This document shows positions 48,119 to 55,400 of a DNA stretch of 55,400 bases, piece after piece. Location of the stretch: the NCBI RefSeq assembly GCF_014650915.1, contig NZ_BMVW01000025.1, positions 1 to 55,400 of the forward strand. Direction: 5' to 3'. The stretch's first letter is position 1, and each line of letters starts with the position of its first letter. A program made the translations under genes and the position numbers. The notes under the pieces were generated by a model. It was not told the origin of the DNA and did no database searches. It was given only the letters and a program-made list of their open reading frames with translations. Origin of the DNA: Streptomyces poonensis (lineage in GTDB: Bacteria > Actinomycetota > Actinomycetes > Streptomycetales > Streptomycetaceae).

Positions 48119-50758
48119 TCAGGTGCTCGAAGGGCCACTCGAAGGGCGGCTGCGGCGGTACGCGAGCCAGCCCGCCGCCGTGAGCAGCGCGGCCACCGAG
48201 GCGAGGGTCAGGACGGCGGTGCCGGTGGAGGCGAGACTGCCGCCGGCCGTGGTACCGGTGCCGCCTGTGGATCCGCCGGTGCCACCCGTGCCGGACGTGC
48301 CCCCGCTGTCACCGTCCGTACCTCCCGTGCCGCCCGTACCACCGCCGTCCGTGCCGCCCGTTTCGTCGTCGGTGTCCACCGGATCCTGGCCGACGAAGCT
48401 GACGGGCACCTTGACGTCCTGCGAACGGTCGCCGGACAGCGTGTGGTCGGCGCGGGTGGCGAGCACGCACGTCGCCTCGAAGCAGTCGGTGAACTCGTCA
48501 CGGGCGTCGACGGTCAGCTCGACCTCGAAGGTGCCGCCCTCGCCGTACGGGGTCGCCAGGTCCTGGCCGTAGTCCGGCGGGTTCGAGGAGATCCACGCCG
48601 AGCTGTGGGAGCCGCCGGTCATGTCGACGCCGCCGATGCACGGGGTGGGCAGTTCGCCGTCGCCGTTGTCGACGCACAGGGCGACGTACAGGCCCTTCTT
48701 CTCGTCGTAGCCGGAGCCGCTGATCCGCAGCGTCTGGTTCTCGGTGGCGAGGCCGTTGACCGGTGTGACGGTGAGTTTCTGGCCCTCGGGTCCGGTGACG
48801 GTCCTGGTGCCCGACGGCTCCGGGTTCTCCCCGCCGTCCCCGTCGCCGTCCCCGTCGCCGCCACCGTCACCGCCGTCGTCACCGCCGTCGTCACCGCTCT
48901 CGGTGACCGTGAGGGTGACCGGCGCGGTGCGGGTGGTGCCGGTGGTGTTGGTGAACTCGGCGCGGTACTCGTACCCGTCGTGGGCCGCCTTCGCGGTGAA
49001 GGAGTACGCCGGGTCCGTCGCCCCCTCGATGGACTTCCACGTCTGGGCGCCGTCGGTGCTGACCTGCCAGCGCACGGTGGGCTCCGGGGCGCCCTCGGCC
49101 GCCGCCACGAACGAGACCTCGTCGCCCGGGGCGGCCGACTGGTCCGTGGGGGCCTGGGTGACCTTGGGGGACATGCGCCGGTCCAGCTTGACGATCTTGC
49201 CCTCGGCGGGGCTGGTGGCGTAGACGGCGGTGCCGCCCGGGGCGACCGCGAGGGCGGCCTGGCCCGACTGCCCGTGGTTGCCCGGCAGTGCGGTGGCCTC
49301 GGCGGCCTCCTCGTACGTCTTCGTGTCGTACACGGCCAGGGATCCGTCGTTGTCCGAGCCGCTGCCGGTCTCCCCGCTGTCCTGCCAGAGGACGAACGCG
49401 CTGCCCGTGGCCGCGTCGAAGGCGATGTCCGCCGGCCGGTCCGCGCCCTCGATGGTGGTCAGCAGCTTCGCGTCCTTGTCGTAGACGCGTACGGAGGTGC
49501 CGCCGCCCACCCAGACGTTGCCGGTGGCCGGGTCGGGCTCGACCGAGTACACGAGGCCGTCGGGCAGTGCGGCCGTGGCGGTGACGGCGAGGGAACCGGT
49601 GTCGACGCGGCGCAGCTGCCCGCCGCCGGAACCCGCGGACCAGGCAGCCTTGTTGCCGGTGTCCACGCCGAGCAGGGAGCCGCCGTCCAGGGTGACCGTG
49701 CGCCGCACCTCACCCGTGGCGGTCTCCACCTCGGAGAGCGCGGCGCCCTGGGCGACGAGGACCGTGCCGTCCGCCGTGCCCGGTCCGGTGTCGGTGATCG
49801 ACGCCCCCGGCGGCCAGACGCCCCGCGCGGCCGTGTCGCCGTCCTTCGCGGTGCCGATGCCGCGCACCGCGTACTGGAAGACGACACCGTCGCCGGAGAG
49901 CGGGGCGACGACCTGGTTGACCGTACGGCCGGCCATGGTGCCGGCGGAGTTCGGCGCCTGGCTGATGTGGCTGCGGACCGTGCCGTCGGCGGCGTCGAGG
50001 ACGTACAGGCCCTGCTCGTTGACGTCCGCGGTGTCGGCGAGGTTGTCGGAGCCGACGTACAGCTTCCCGGAGTCGGGGTGGAGGAGGAGGTCGCGCGGCC
50101 TGCCCGCGGTCGTGAACTCGGCCGACCGCTGGTAACTGACGGTTCCGGCGGGCACGTCCACGCCGTCTCCGCCGCCGCCCCCGCCGCCGGTGTCCTGGCC
50201 CTCGAAGGTGACGGGGACACGGACGTCCTGGGAGCGGTCGCCGCTGCCGCGGTGGTCGACGCGGGTGACGACCGCGCAGGTGACCTCGGCGCAGTCGAGG
50301 CCGTCGCCCTCGGCCGCGATCTCGATCTCGACGTCGAACGTGCCGCCGTCTCCGTACGCGGTGGCGAACTCGCCCTCGTAGGTGTCGCCCTCGGGGACGA
50401 TCCACTTGGACGCGCCGCCGTCCCCGGTCATGTCGGCGCCACCGAGGCAGGGGCTGGGCACCCGGTTGTCGCCGTTGTCCTTGCAGAAGGCGACGTAGAT
50501 GCCCTTGGTCTCGTCGTAGCCCGCACCGGTGACCCTGATCTTCTCGCCGTCCGGGTCGAGGTTCGCGGAGGCGGAGACGGTCAGTTTCTGGCCGTCCTTG
50601 CCCAGCCCCGTCCGTGGCGTGTCGGCGGCGCCGGCCACGGTGGCCAGTGCGAGGGAGGCGGTGGCCAGCGCGGCCGCGCCGAGGAGCGCGGCCGCGTGTC
50701 TGAGCCGCGGTCCGGCCGTACGGCCCGGCCGGCCCCGGACCGTCGATGCTTCTGCCAT
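48119..50758 (-). CDS. LAxTG-anchored surface protein with two neocarzinostatin-like domains, beta-propeller and Ig-like domain
   Basis: The 879-residue protein starts at ATG 50758, nine bases after GAGG. A signal peptide is followed by a first Cys-containing Ig-like domain (about 50-200: GQKLTVSASANLDPDGEKIRVTGAGY, GIYVAFC, then TCAVVTRVDH and DVRVPVTF). A beta-propeller-like region (about 210-560; LYVGSDNLADT, LYVLDAADGTV, YATSPAEGKIVKLD), an Ig-like domain (PKVTQAPTDQSAAPGDEVSF), and a second copy of the first domain (GIYV replaced by GLYVALC; TCVLATRADH) follow. A Gly/Thr-rich spacer leads to LASTG at about 842, a hydrophobic helix and RRSR, the class E sortase signal of streptomycetes. 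It follows the 179-residue gene at 50872 and is likely under the iron box at 51479. Confidence 0.82.
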   Translation of the reverse strand: MAEASTVRGRPGRTAGPRLRHAAALLGAAALATASLALATVAGAADTPRTGLGKDGQKLTVSASANLDPDGEKIRVTGAGYDETKGIYVAFCKDNGDNRVPSPCLGGADMTGDGGASKWIVPEGDTYEGEFATAYGDGGTFDVEIEIAAEGDGLDCAEVTCAVVTRVDHRGSGDRSQDVRVPVTFEGQDTGGGGGGGDGVDVPAGTVSYQRSAEFTTAGRPRDLLLHPDSGKLYVGSDNLADTADVNEQGLYVLDAADGTVRSHISQAPNSAGTMAGRTVNQVVAPLSGDGVVFQYAVRGIGTAKDGDTAARGVWPPGASITDTGPGTADGTVLVAQGAALSEVETATGEVRRTVTLDGGSLLGVDTGNKAAWSAGSGGGQLRRVDTGSLAVTATAALPDGLVYSVEPDPATGNVWVGGGTSVRVYDKDAKLLTTIEGADRPADIAFDAATGSAFVLWQDSGETGSGSDNDGSLAVYDTKTYEEAAEATALPGNHGQSGQAALAVAPGGTAVYATSPAEGKIVKLDRRMSPKVTQAPTDQSAAPGDEVSFVAAAEGAPEPTVRWQVSTDGAQTWKSIEGATDPAYSFTAKAAHDGYEYRAEFTNTTGTTRTAPVTLTVTESGDDGGDDGGDGGGDGDGDGDGGENPEPSGTRTVTGPEGQKLTVTPVNGLATENQTLRISGSGYDEKKGLYVALCVDNGDGELPTPCIGGVDMTGGSHSSAWISSNPPDYGQDLATPYGEGGTFEVELTVDARDEFTDCFEATCVLATRADHTLSGDRSQDVKVPVSFVGQDPVDTDDETGGTDGGGTGGTGGTDGDSGGTSGTGGTGGSTGGTGTTAGGSLASTGTAVLTLASVAALLTAAGWLAYRRSRPSSGPSST

Positions 50759-50871
50759 GGAAGGGTTCCTCACTCTGTACGGGTGCGCCGCCGCACGGAC
50801 GCGCCCTGCCCGGGTTCGCCCGGTACGCCGAGGGCCGGGCCCCCTGGCACGGGACCCGGCCGGACGGACGG

Positions 50872-51411
50872 TTACTGGAAGCTGATGGGGACGTGGACGT
50901 CGTACCTGCGGTCGTTCGTGTCGAAGTGGTCGGCGCGGGTGACGACGGCACAGGTGACGTCCTCGCCGCAGACCTGGCCGTCGTCGAGCGTCGCCTTGAC
51001 GTAGATCTGCGCGCTGAAGCTGCCGCCCGGGCCGAACTTGGAGCTGTTGGCGAACAGGCCGCCGAAGGTGTTGTTGACCCAGTGCGAGGCGCCGGTCGAG
51101 CCGCTCTCGTCCTGACCGCCCAGACAGGGGGTGGGCTTGGCCGCGCCCTGCGCCCCGCTGACCGCGCACAGGCCGACGTACACGCCCTGGCCGGGGTTGT
51201 AGCCGGTGCCCGAGACGGTGATGACCTGCCCGGACGCGGAGGCGGTGGCGGGCGCGGTGAGCGACAGGCCGTACGTGACGCCTCCGTCGGTGACCGTGCG
51301 GGTCGCGGTGGCGGCGGAGGCCGACGTGGCGAGGCCCAGGGTGAGCGCGGCGGATGCGGCGACGGCGAGGCCGGCCCGGGCGGCGGTACGGGCGGACGGC
51401 AGAACTCTCAT
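50872..51411 (-). CDS. secreted single neocarzinostatin-like domain protein, iron-box controlled
   Basis: The 179-residue protein starts at ATG 51411 and has a signal peptide (MRVLPSARTAARAGLAVAASAALTLGLATSASA). One domain follows, of the same type as in the 879- and 263-residue neighbours: SASGQVITVSGTGYNPGQGVYVGLC, PTPCLGG, TCAVVTRADH and a closing strand DVHVPISF. There is no wall anchor, so it should be secreted or held by partners. An iron box lies 68 bases upstream, and the large LAxTG gene follows after 113 bp. The spacing of AAAGG to the ATG is long (13), so the start is less certain. It may be a diffusible haem or ligand carrier; that is inference. Confidence 0.82.
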   Translation of the reverse strand: MRVLPSARTAARAGLAVAASAALTLGLATSASAATATRTVTDGGVTYGLSLTAPATASASGQVITVSGTGYNPGQGVYVGLCAVSGAQGAAKPTPCLGGQDESGSTGASHWVNNTFGGLFANSSKFGPGGSFSAQIYVKATLDDGQVCGEDVTCAVVTRADHFDTNDRRYDVHVPISFQ

Positions 51412-51478
51412 GATGCGCGGAACACCTTTCCGGAGTTCGGGGACGGGGCGGTGACGGGCCCGGGAAGGCCCACCCGAC

Positions 51479-51497
51479 TTAGGTAAGGCAAACCTAA
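51479..51497. promoter_or_regulatory. iron box (DmdR/IdeR type) 1
   Basis: TTAGGTAAGGCAAACCTAA has the 19-bp form of the actinobacterial iron box (TTAGGTTAGGCTCACCTAA). It precedes the 179-residue protein gene on the minus strand. Iron-loaded DmdR should repress it. Confidence 0.9.
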
Positions 51498-51596
51498 ATA
51501 TGGTTTCCGGCGGGTTGTCAACAGCGGGCGAGGGACGGCGGGAATCCGCCGACTGCCGCACACAGGAAGGGACTTGGCCGCTTCCGGGCACGCCGG

Positions 51597-51623
51597 GGAG
51601 CGGGCCGGTGAACGGCCCGCTCC
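51597..51623 (-). terminator. terminator of the HtaA-like gene
   Basis: GGAGCGGGCCG (51597-51607) pairs perfectly with CGGCCCGCTCC (51613-51623) around GTGAA, 24 bases past the stop of the HtaA-like gene. It separates the two iron-box-controlled units. Confidence 0.8.
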
Positions 51624-51647
51624 TGTCGTACGTACCTGCCGGACGGG

Positions 51648-52634
51648 TCAGCCGTGCCGTACGGCGAACTCCACGGCCGCGGACCGGCCGCCGGACACGG
51701 AGTCCAGCGCCACCGCGTGCTCGCCCTCGACGGCCGTGGCGTACACCGGGAACGCCTGCGACACACGCCCGGAACCGTCGGCCACCACGTCGTAGCGGGT
51801 GTCGCCGTCGATGGCGACGAGCACCACCTCGCCCGGCTCGAACCCGGCCCCCGTGACCAGCTGTTCACCGCCCGGGGCGAGGGACGGGCGGGCCACGCCC
51901 GCGGAGGGGGCCTCCTCGTCCTCCGCGGCGCCCCGCGGGCCCGCTCCCGGCCCGGACGTCGCACCCGGCACCGGCTCCGGGGCCTGCCCTTGCCCCTCTT
52001 CCTGTTCCGGAGCGCTCGGCGACGCCGGCGACCGGCCGTCACCCGCCTGTGCCGGAACGCCCACGGTCACGTCGAGCGGGGCCAGTTCCCCGCCCTCCGC
52101 GTACGCCTTCCCGCTCCAGGAGGACAGCAGTTCGGCGCCCGCGGCGGTCAGGGTGGTCCGCAGGCCCGTCCAGGTCGCCCCGGCGCTCCGTACGACCGGC
52201 GCGGACGGGCCGGACCCCACGTCGGCGAGGGCGAGCCGGCGCGCGCCGCCCGCCTGCTCGGCCCGTACGTACAGGGTCCCCGTGCCGCCGTCCAGGCGCA
52301 GCCGCAGCTCGTCGAGGACCAGGTCGCCCCCTTCGGCGCCCGCCACGGAGAGCCGGAGGGCGCCCGCCAGCCCGACGTCCGCGTCCCCGGCCGTGGGGGT
52401 CGCGCTGCCACCGGTGACCGGCAGCCAGCTGCGGCCTCCCGCCCCGCCCACCGCGGGTTCCTCGGCGCGCACCGTCACGTCCGCGCCGCCGCCGGCCGGA
52501 CCCGACCAGCTCGCATAGCCTCCCGACACCTCGTACGGGGCCCGCGCCCCGTCCTCCGCCGCCTGCGCCGGCGCCTGGCAGAGGAGCGCGATCAGCACTC
52601 CTCCCGCGAGGGCGGCGACCGGTCTCTTCCTCAT
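51648..52634 (-). CDS. secreted HtaA-like haem-binding domain protein
   Basis: The 328-residue protein starts at ATG 52634 after AGGGGG. It has a signal peptide and an HtaA-like region: YEVSGGYASWSGPAG, then VGLAGALRLSVAGAEGGDLVLDELRLRLDGGTGTLYVRAEQ, which follows the 'G.L.L.L..P.V.IDGGSGTLYA' pattern of the family. A Pro/Glu/Gly spacer and a final Ig-like segment (PSLAPGGEQLVTGAGFEPGEVVLVAIDGDTRYDVVADGSG) end at FAVRHG without a wall anchor. HtaA proteins of corynebacteria capture haem at the surface and pass it to HmuT. The similarity is moderate and judged by eye. It follows the 263-residue anchored protein on the same strand. Confidence 0.7.
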   Translation of the reverse strand: MRKRPVAALAGGVLIALLCQAPAQAAEDGARAPYEVSGGYASWSGPAGGGADVTVRAEEPAVGGAGGRSWLPVTGGSATPTAGDADVGLAGALRLSVAGAEGGDLVLDELRLRLDGGTGTLYVRAEQAGGARRLALADVGSGPSAPVVRSAGATWTGLRTTLTAAGAELLSSWSGKAYAEGGELAPLDVTVGVPAQAGDGRSPASPSAPEQEEGQGQAPEPVPGATSGPGAGPRGAAEDEEAPSAGVARPSLAPGGEQLVTGAGFEPGEVVLVAIDGDTRYDVVADGSGRVSQAFPVYATAVEGEHAVALDSVSGGRSAAVEFAVRHG

Positions 52635-52748
52635 GTGGCCCCCTGCTGCTCCCTGACGCGCGATCGGTTCGACCGACGCGTCACGTGGATTCGATCGGCG
52701 CGTACGTGCACTCGTACGGATCCGGCGCGTGACGGCCGCGCCGTGCCG

Positions 52749-53540
52749 TCACTTCGTCTCCGTGCCGTCGGCGGTCCGCGCGCCACGGCGCCGCCGGGCC
52801 CACACCCAGCTGACACCGCCGGCCGCCACCAGTCCTGCGGCGGCGAGCCCGACGGGCAGCGCGGTCCCGCTCCCGGTGCTGGCGAGCGGGCCGTCCGCGG
52901 AGTCGTCACCGGCACCGCCCGTGCCGTCGGCCGCGGACGGACCGGCGCTCGCGGTGGCACCCGGACTCGTGGTCGCCGACGGCTCGGGGGCGCCGGCGCC
53001 GGAGCCGTCGCCGAAGGTCACCGGAACGCGCACGGTCTGGCTCTGGTCGCCGCCGCGCGTGTGGTCGTTGCGGGTGATGACCGCGCAGGTGACGCCGGAC
53101 TTGGTGCAGTCGGTGTTCGCGTCCTTGGCCCGCACCTTGATCTTCACCGAGAAGGAGCCCTGGTGCCCGCTCCCCTCGTACGGCTTCGCCAGCCCCTCCC
53201 CGTACGACGGCGGATCGGAGGAGATCCACGCCGACGCCCCGGACTCCCCCGACATGTCGACGCCGCCGACGCACGGAGTGGGCGTCCTCCCCGCCCCGTT
53301 GTCCACGCAGAACGCGACGTAGATGCCCTTCTCGGTGTTGTAGCCGGAGCCCGTCACAGTCACCGTCTCGCCCGCCGGATCGAGGCCGGACGCCTTCGAC
53401 ACCGTCAGTTTCTGTCCCTCGGGGCCGGTCGCCGAGGTTCCGGCGGCCGCCGCTCCGGGCGACACCGTGAGGACCAGGGCGCTCGCGAGGGCCAGCAGAG
53501 CCGGCCCGCCTCGCAGAGCACGTACGCCACTTCTGTGCAT
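52749..53540 (-). CDS. LAxTG-anchored single neocarzinostatin-like domain surface protein
   Basis: The 263-residue protein starts at ATG 53540, 29 bases from an iron box. It has a signal peptide and one domain of the shared type: GQKLTVSKASGLDPAGETVTVTGSGY, GIYVAFC, TPCVGG, TCAVITRNDH and VRVPVTF. A Ser/Thr/Gly/Pro wall spacer and the sorting signal LASTG (about residue 219), a hydrophobic helix and RRRR follow. It should be attached to peptidoglycan by a class E sortase. The HtaA-like gene follows on the same strand, and HmuT is divergent across the iron box. Together they look like a surface haem relay. Confidence 0.85.
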   Translation of the reverse strand: MHRSGVRALRGGPALLALASALVLTVSPGAAAAGTSATGPEGQKLTVSKASGLDPAGETVTVTGSGYNTEKGIYVAFCVDNGAGRTPTPCVGGVDMSGESGASAWISSDPPSYGEGLAKPYEGSGHQGSFSVKIKVRAKDANTDCTKSGVTCAVITRNDHTRGGDQSQTVRVPVTFGDGSGAGAPEPSATTSPGATASAGPSAADGTGGAGDDSADGPLASTGSGTALPVGLAAAGLVAAGGVSWVWARRRRGARTADGTETK

Positions 53541-53569
53541 CGGAGTTCAGCACCCCCACGGTAGGCAAC

Positions 53570-53588
53570 TCAGGTAAGGCTAACCTAA
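53570..53588. promoter_or_regulatory. iron box (DmdR/IdeR type) 2, shared by divergent genes
   Basis: TCAGGTAAGGCTAACCTAA matches the 19-bp iron box. It is 29 bases upstream of the anchored protein gene (minus) and 58 bases upstream of hmuT (plus), so it likely controls both. Confidence 0.9.
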
Positions 53589-53646
53589 AGTATCCGCCGA
53601 CATGTTCGGTCCACATGTTCGGATCACAAGAGGGAGCAGCCGGGCG

Positions 53647-54714
53647 ATGCACATCCCAGGAAAGACATCAACACCCGTTGTCCACCGGGGTGTTGCCGCC
53701 CTGCTCCTCGCCCTGACCATGCTGCTCGCCGGCTGCGGCGGCACCGCCGGCGGCGGGACCGGGAGCGGCGGGACCGGGACGGCGTCCACGCCGGCCGGGG
53801 CGAGCGCGCGGGCCGCCGCGGCGCGCGAGCAGCTGGAGAGGAACACGATCGTCCCGCTGGAGGGCGAGGCTCCCACTCCCGGACTGCCCGTCACGGTCGA
53901 CTCCTCCGACGGACGGAAGGTCACCGTCGAGGACGCCTCGCGGATCCTGCCGCTCAACGGCGGTGTCGCGGAGATCGTGTTCACGCTCGGGCTCGGCGAC
54001 CGCGTCGTCGGCCGGGACATCACCGCCACGTTCGAGGAGGCGAAGAACCTCCCGCTGGTGACCAAGGCCCACGACGTGAGCGCGGAGAGCGTGCTCTCGC
54101 TGAAGCCCACGGTGGTGCTCGCCGACACCGACACCGGCCCCGATGAGGCGCTCGACCACATCCGCGACGCCGGCGTCCCGGTGGTCGTCCTGGACCCGGC
54201 CACCGAACTGGCCGACGTGTCCACCCGTACGACGCGCATCGCCGAGGCCCTCGGCGTGCCCGGGGCGGGCCAGGCCCTCAACGAGCGCATCGACGGTGAA
54301 CTCGCCGCCGCCCGCGCGAACGTACCCGAGGGCAGCCGGCCCAAGGTCGCGTTCCTGTACCTGCGGGGCAGCGCCGCCGTCTACCTCATCGGCGGCGAGG
54401 GCTCCGGCGCGGACTCGCTCGTCGAGGCGGCGGGCGCGGTGGACGCGGGCAAGGCCTCGGGCCTGGACCAGCCGTTCACCCCCATCACCAGCGAGGCACT
54501 GGTCAAGGCGCAGCCGGATGTGATCCTGATGATGACCAAGGGGCTGGAGTCCGTCGGCGGTGTCGACGGACTCCAGGAGATCCCGGGCATCGCCCAGACC
54601 CCGGCGGGCCTGGACCGCCGCGTGGTCGACCTGGAGGACGGGGTGCTCCTCGGCTACGGCCCGCGCACCCCGCTGGTCATCGACATCCTGGTGGACCGCA
54701 TCCACGCGAAGTGA
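53647..54714 (+). CDS. hmuT: haem ABC transporter substrate-binding lipoprotein HmuT
   Basis: The 355-residue protein starts at ATG 53647, with GGGAG upstream; ATG 53602 lies next to the iron box and is unlikely. The lipobox LLAGC puts the lipidated Cys at residue 30. The class III binding-protein fold is evident: ASRILPLNGGVAEIVFTLGLGDRVVGRDITATF, SLKPTVVLADTDTGPDEALDHI, PKVAFLYLRGSAAVYLIGGEGSGADSLVEAAGAVDAG, and PDVILMMTKGLESVGGVDGL, all as in HmuT. It should receive haem from surface proteins and present it to a permease. The usual hmuU and hmuV genes do not follow; the next gene is DUF4916, so the permease must be elsewhere or lost. Confidence 0.9.
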   Translation: MHIPGKTSTPVVHRGVAALLLALTMLLAGCGGTAGGGTGSGGTGTASTPAGASARAAAAREQLERNTIVPLEGEAPTPGLPVTVDSSDGRKVTVEDASRILPLNGGVAEIVFTLGLGDRVVGRDITATFEEAKNLPLVTKAHDVSAESVLSLKPTVVLADTDTGPDEALDHIRDAGVPVVVLDPATELADVSTRTTRIAEALGVPGAGQALNERIDGELAAARANVPEGSRPKVAFLYLRGSAAVYLIGGEGSGADSLVEAAGAVDAGKASGLDQPFTPITSEALVKAQPDVILMMTKGLESVGGVDGLQEIPGIAQTPAGLDRRVVDLEDGVLLGYGPRTPLVIDILVDRIHAK

Positions 54715-54752
54715 CCACCAAGTGACCACGAAGTGCCCGCGAAGTGCCCACG
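54709..54752. repeat. four tandem 11-bp direct repeats at the hmuT stop
   Basis: AAGTGACCACC and three variants (…ACCACG, …CCCGCG, …CCCACG) are repeated four times with a strict 11-bp period, starting in the last sense codon and stop codon of hmuT. An 11-bp period places each copy on the same face of DNA, as in some activator sites, but a slippage origin is also possible. Confidence 0.7.
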
Positions 54753-54816
54753 AATGGCATATGTGACCTGGAGCGATGAGCGGAAAAAGAGAGCGCTTCG
54801 AAAGTACGATCATTCA

Positions 54817-55353
54817 ATGTCTGACATGACCGAAACCACGCCCGGCTGGTTGAGTCCCGACGACCTCGAGTCGGCCCGCGCCCACATGCCGATCCTGTAC
54901 GTCGAGGCCGTGCCGGTACGCGTCGACGACAGCGGCGAAGTGACCAGCGTCGGCCTGCTGCTCCGCATCGGGCCGGACGGAACGGTCAGCCGTACGCTCG
55001 TCTCCGGCCGGGTGCTGCACCACGAGCGGGTCCGTGACGCCCTGCTGCGCCATCTGGAGAAGGATCTCGGGCCGGTGGCACTGCCCCGGGTCCCGCCCTC
55101 CCTGCAGCCGTTCACGGTCGCCGAGTACTTCCCGACGCTGGGCATCACGCCGTTCCACGACCCGCGCCAGCACGCGGTGGCCCTCGCCTACATCGTTCCG
55201 GTGAGCGGCGACTGCCGCCCCCGGCAGGACGCCCTCGACCTGGTCTGGTTCAGCCCGCAGGAGGCCGCCTCGGCCATGGTGCAGAGCGAGATGCCGGGGG
55301 GCCAGGGCGTCGTGCTGAAGCAGGCGCTGGCACACGTCGGCTGCCTGTCCTGA
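54817..55353 (+). CDS. DUF4916 (NUDIX-like) protein
   Basis: The 178-residue protein (ATG 54817, or 54826) reads PGWLSPDDLESARAHMPILYVEAVPVRVDDSGEVTSVGLLLRIGPDGTVSRTLVSGRVLHHERVRDALLRHLEKDLG, the pattern of the actinobacterial DUF4916/NUDIX-related family. FTVAEYFP, HDPRQHAVALAYIVPVSGDCRPRQDALDLVWFSPQEA follows. The classical Nudix box GX5EX7REUXEEXGU is not intact, so catalytic activity is doubtful. A TACGAT box at 54805-54810 would start transcription at about the ATG, so the message may be leaderless. It follows the 11-bp repeat array. The function is unknown. Confidence 0.85.
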   Translation: MSDMTETTPGWLSPDDLESARAHMPILYVEAVPVRVDDSGEVTSVGLLLRIGPDGTVSRTLVSGRVLHHERVRDALLRHLEKDLGPVALPRVPPSLQPFTVAEYFPTLGITPFHDPRQHAVALAYIVPVSGDCRPRQDALDLVWFSPQEAASAMVQSEMPGGQGVVLKQALAHVGCLS

Positions 55354-55400
55354 CCCGGTCCGCGCGGCGGCCGCCGTCCGGTGCGGCGGACCGGACGGCG

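Overview
The window is high-GC (about 72 percent) DNA with strongly GC-biased third codon positions, frequent GTG starts and typical actinomycete gene families (WhiB, AfsR-like ATPase regulators, LAxTG cell-wall anchors, an iron box of the DmdR/IdeR type, gas-vesicle genes, monomeric isocitrate dehydrogenase). It is best read as a piece of a Streptomyces, or very closely related, chromosome. No phage, conjugative element, insertion sequence or CRISPR array was recognised.

Layout. 1-5.7 kb: tail of a WYL-domain regulator, then a pectin side-chain locus on the minus strand (rhamnogalacturonan acetylesterase, family PL11 rhamnogalacturonan lyase with a LacI-type palindrome in its promoter, and a decayed GH78 alpha-L-rhamnosidase carrying three indels). 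5.7-12.1 kb: an exporter-type ABC protein, an orphan CDI-immunity-like protein, a large AfsR/LuxR-type STAND regulator and a shortened ATPase paralogue. 12.3-16.0 kb: a persulfide/thiosulfate module (CstB-like dioxygenase-rhodanese, rhodanese, TauE exporter, CstR repressor, rhodanese-DUF2892) with five copies of a TACCC(N4)GGGTA operator. 16.6-18.4 kb: an orphan response regulator and an epoxide-hydrolase-like protein. 18.6-21.6 kb: a cobalamin riboswitch followed by the cobalt ECF transporter cbiMNQO. 22.0-26.1 kb: a flavonol (quercetin) catabolic operon (QueD dioxygenase, two XapX mini-membrane proteins, an amidohydrolase-2 decarboxylase, an esterase) with a divergent AraC regulator. 26.1-28.8 kb: an abbreviated, unusual gas-vesicle-like cluster (GvpF/L, GvpK and two GvpA-domain proteins fused to a zinc ribbon and to PH/GRAM-like domains). 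28.9-31.9 kb: an ABC exporter driven by a textbook SoxR promoter, and a flippase-like membrane protein. 32.2-38.1 kb: a MscS channel, monomeric isocitrate dehydrogenase and a secreted ricin-lectin beta-helix protein. 38.2-39.9 kb: two identical tRNA-Pro(GGG) genes bracketing a gutted TauD pseudogene and a secreted NPP1-type cytolysin. 40.0-45.2 kb: DUF309, cobF, a DHA2 drug exporter, cobK and a second TauE-type protein. 45.3-48.1 kb: a monoacylglycerol-lipase-like protein and a stress set (WhiB-like, Dps, DUF3140, HhH-GPD). 48.1-55.4 kb: an iron-box-controlled surface haem system (three proteins with neocarzinostatin-like domains, two of them LAxTG-anchored, an HtaA-like protein and the HmuT lipoprotein), then a DUF4916 NUDIX-like gene.

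How the genes work together. Plant-matter use is a theme: pectin RG-I backbone cleavage, a former rhamnosidase, flavonol ring cleavage, and a plant-active NPP1 toxin. Cobalt uptake (cbiMNQO under a B12 riboswitch) and two aerobic corrin-ring genes (cobF, cobK) point to B12 synthesis. Redox and metal stress are represented by the CstR, SoxR-box, Dps/WhiB and iron-box units.

The best candidates for something little described are the GvpA-zinc-ribbon/GvpA-GRAM cluster, the LAxTG-anchored neocarzinostatin-like iron-regulated surface proteins, and the compact quercetin operon in which an amidohydrolase-2 protein plausibly completes conversion to phloroglucinol. All functions come from reading translated sequence; no database search was run.
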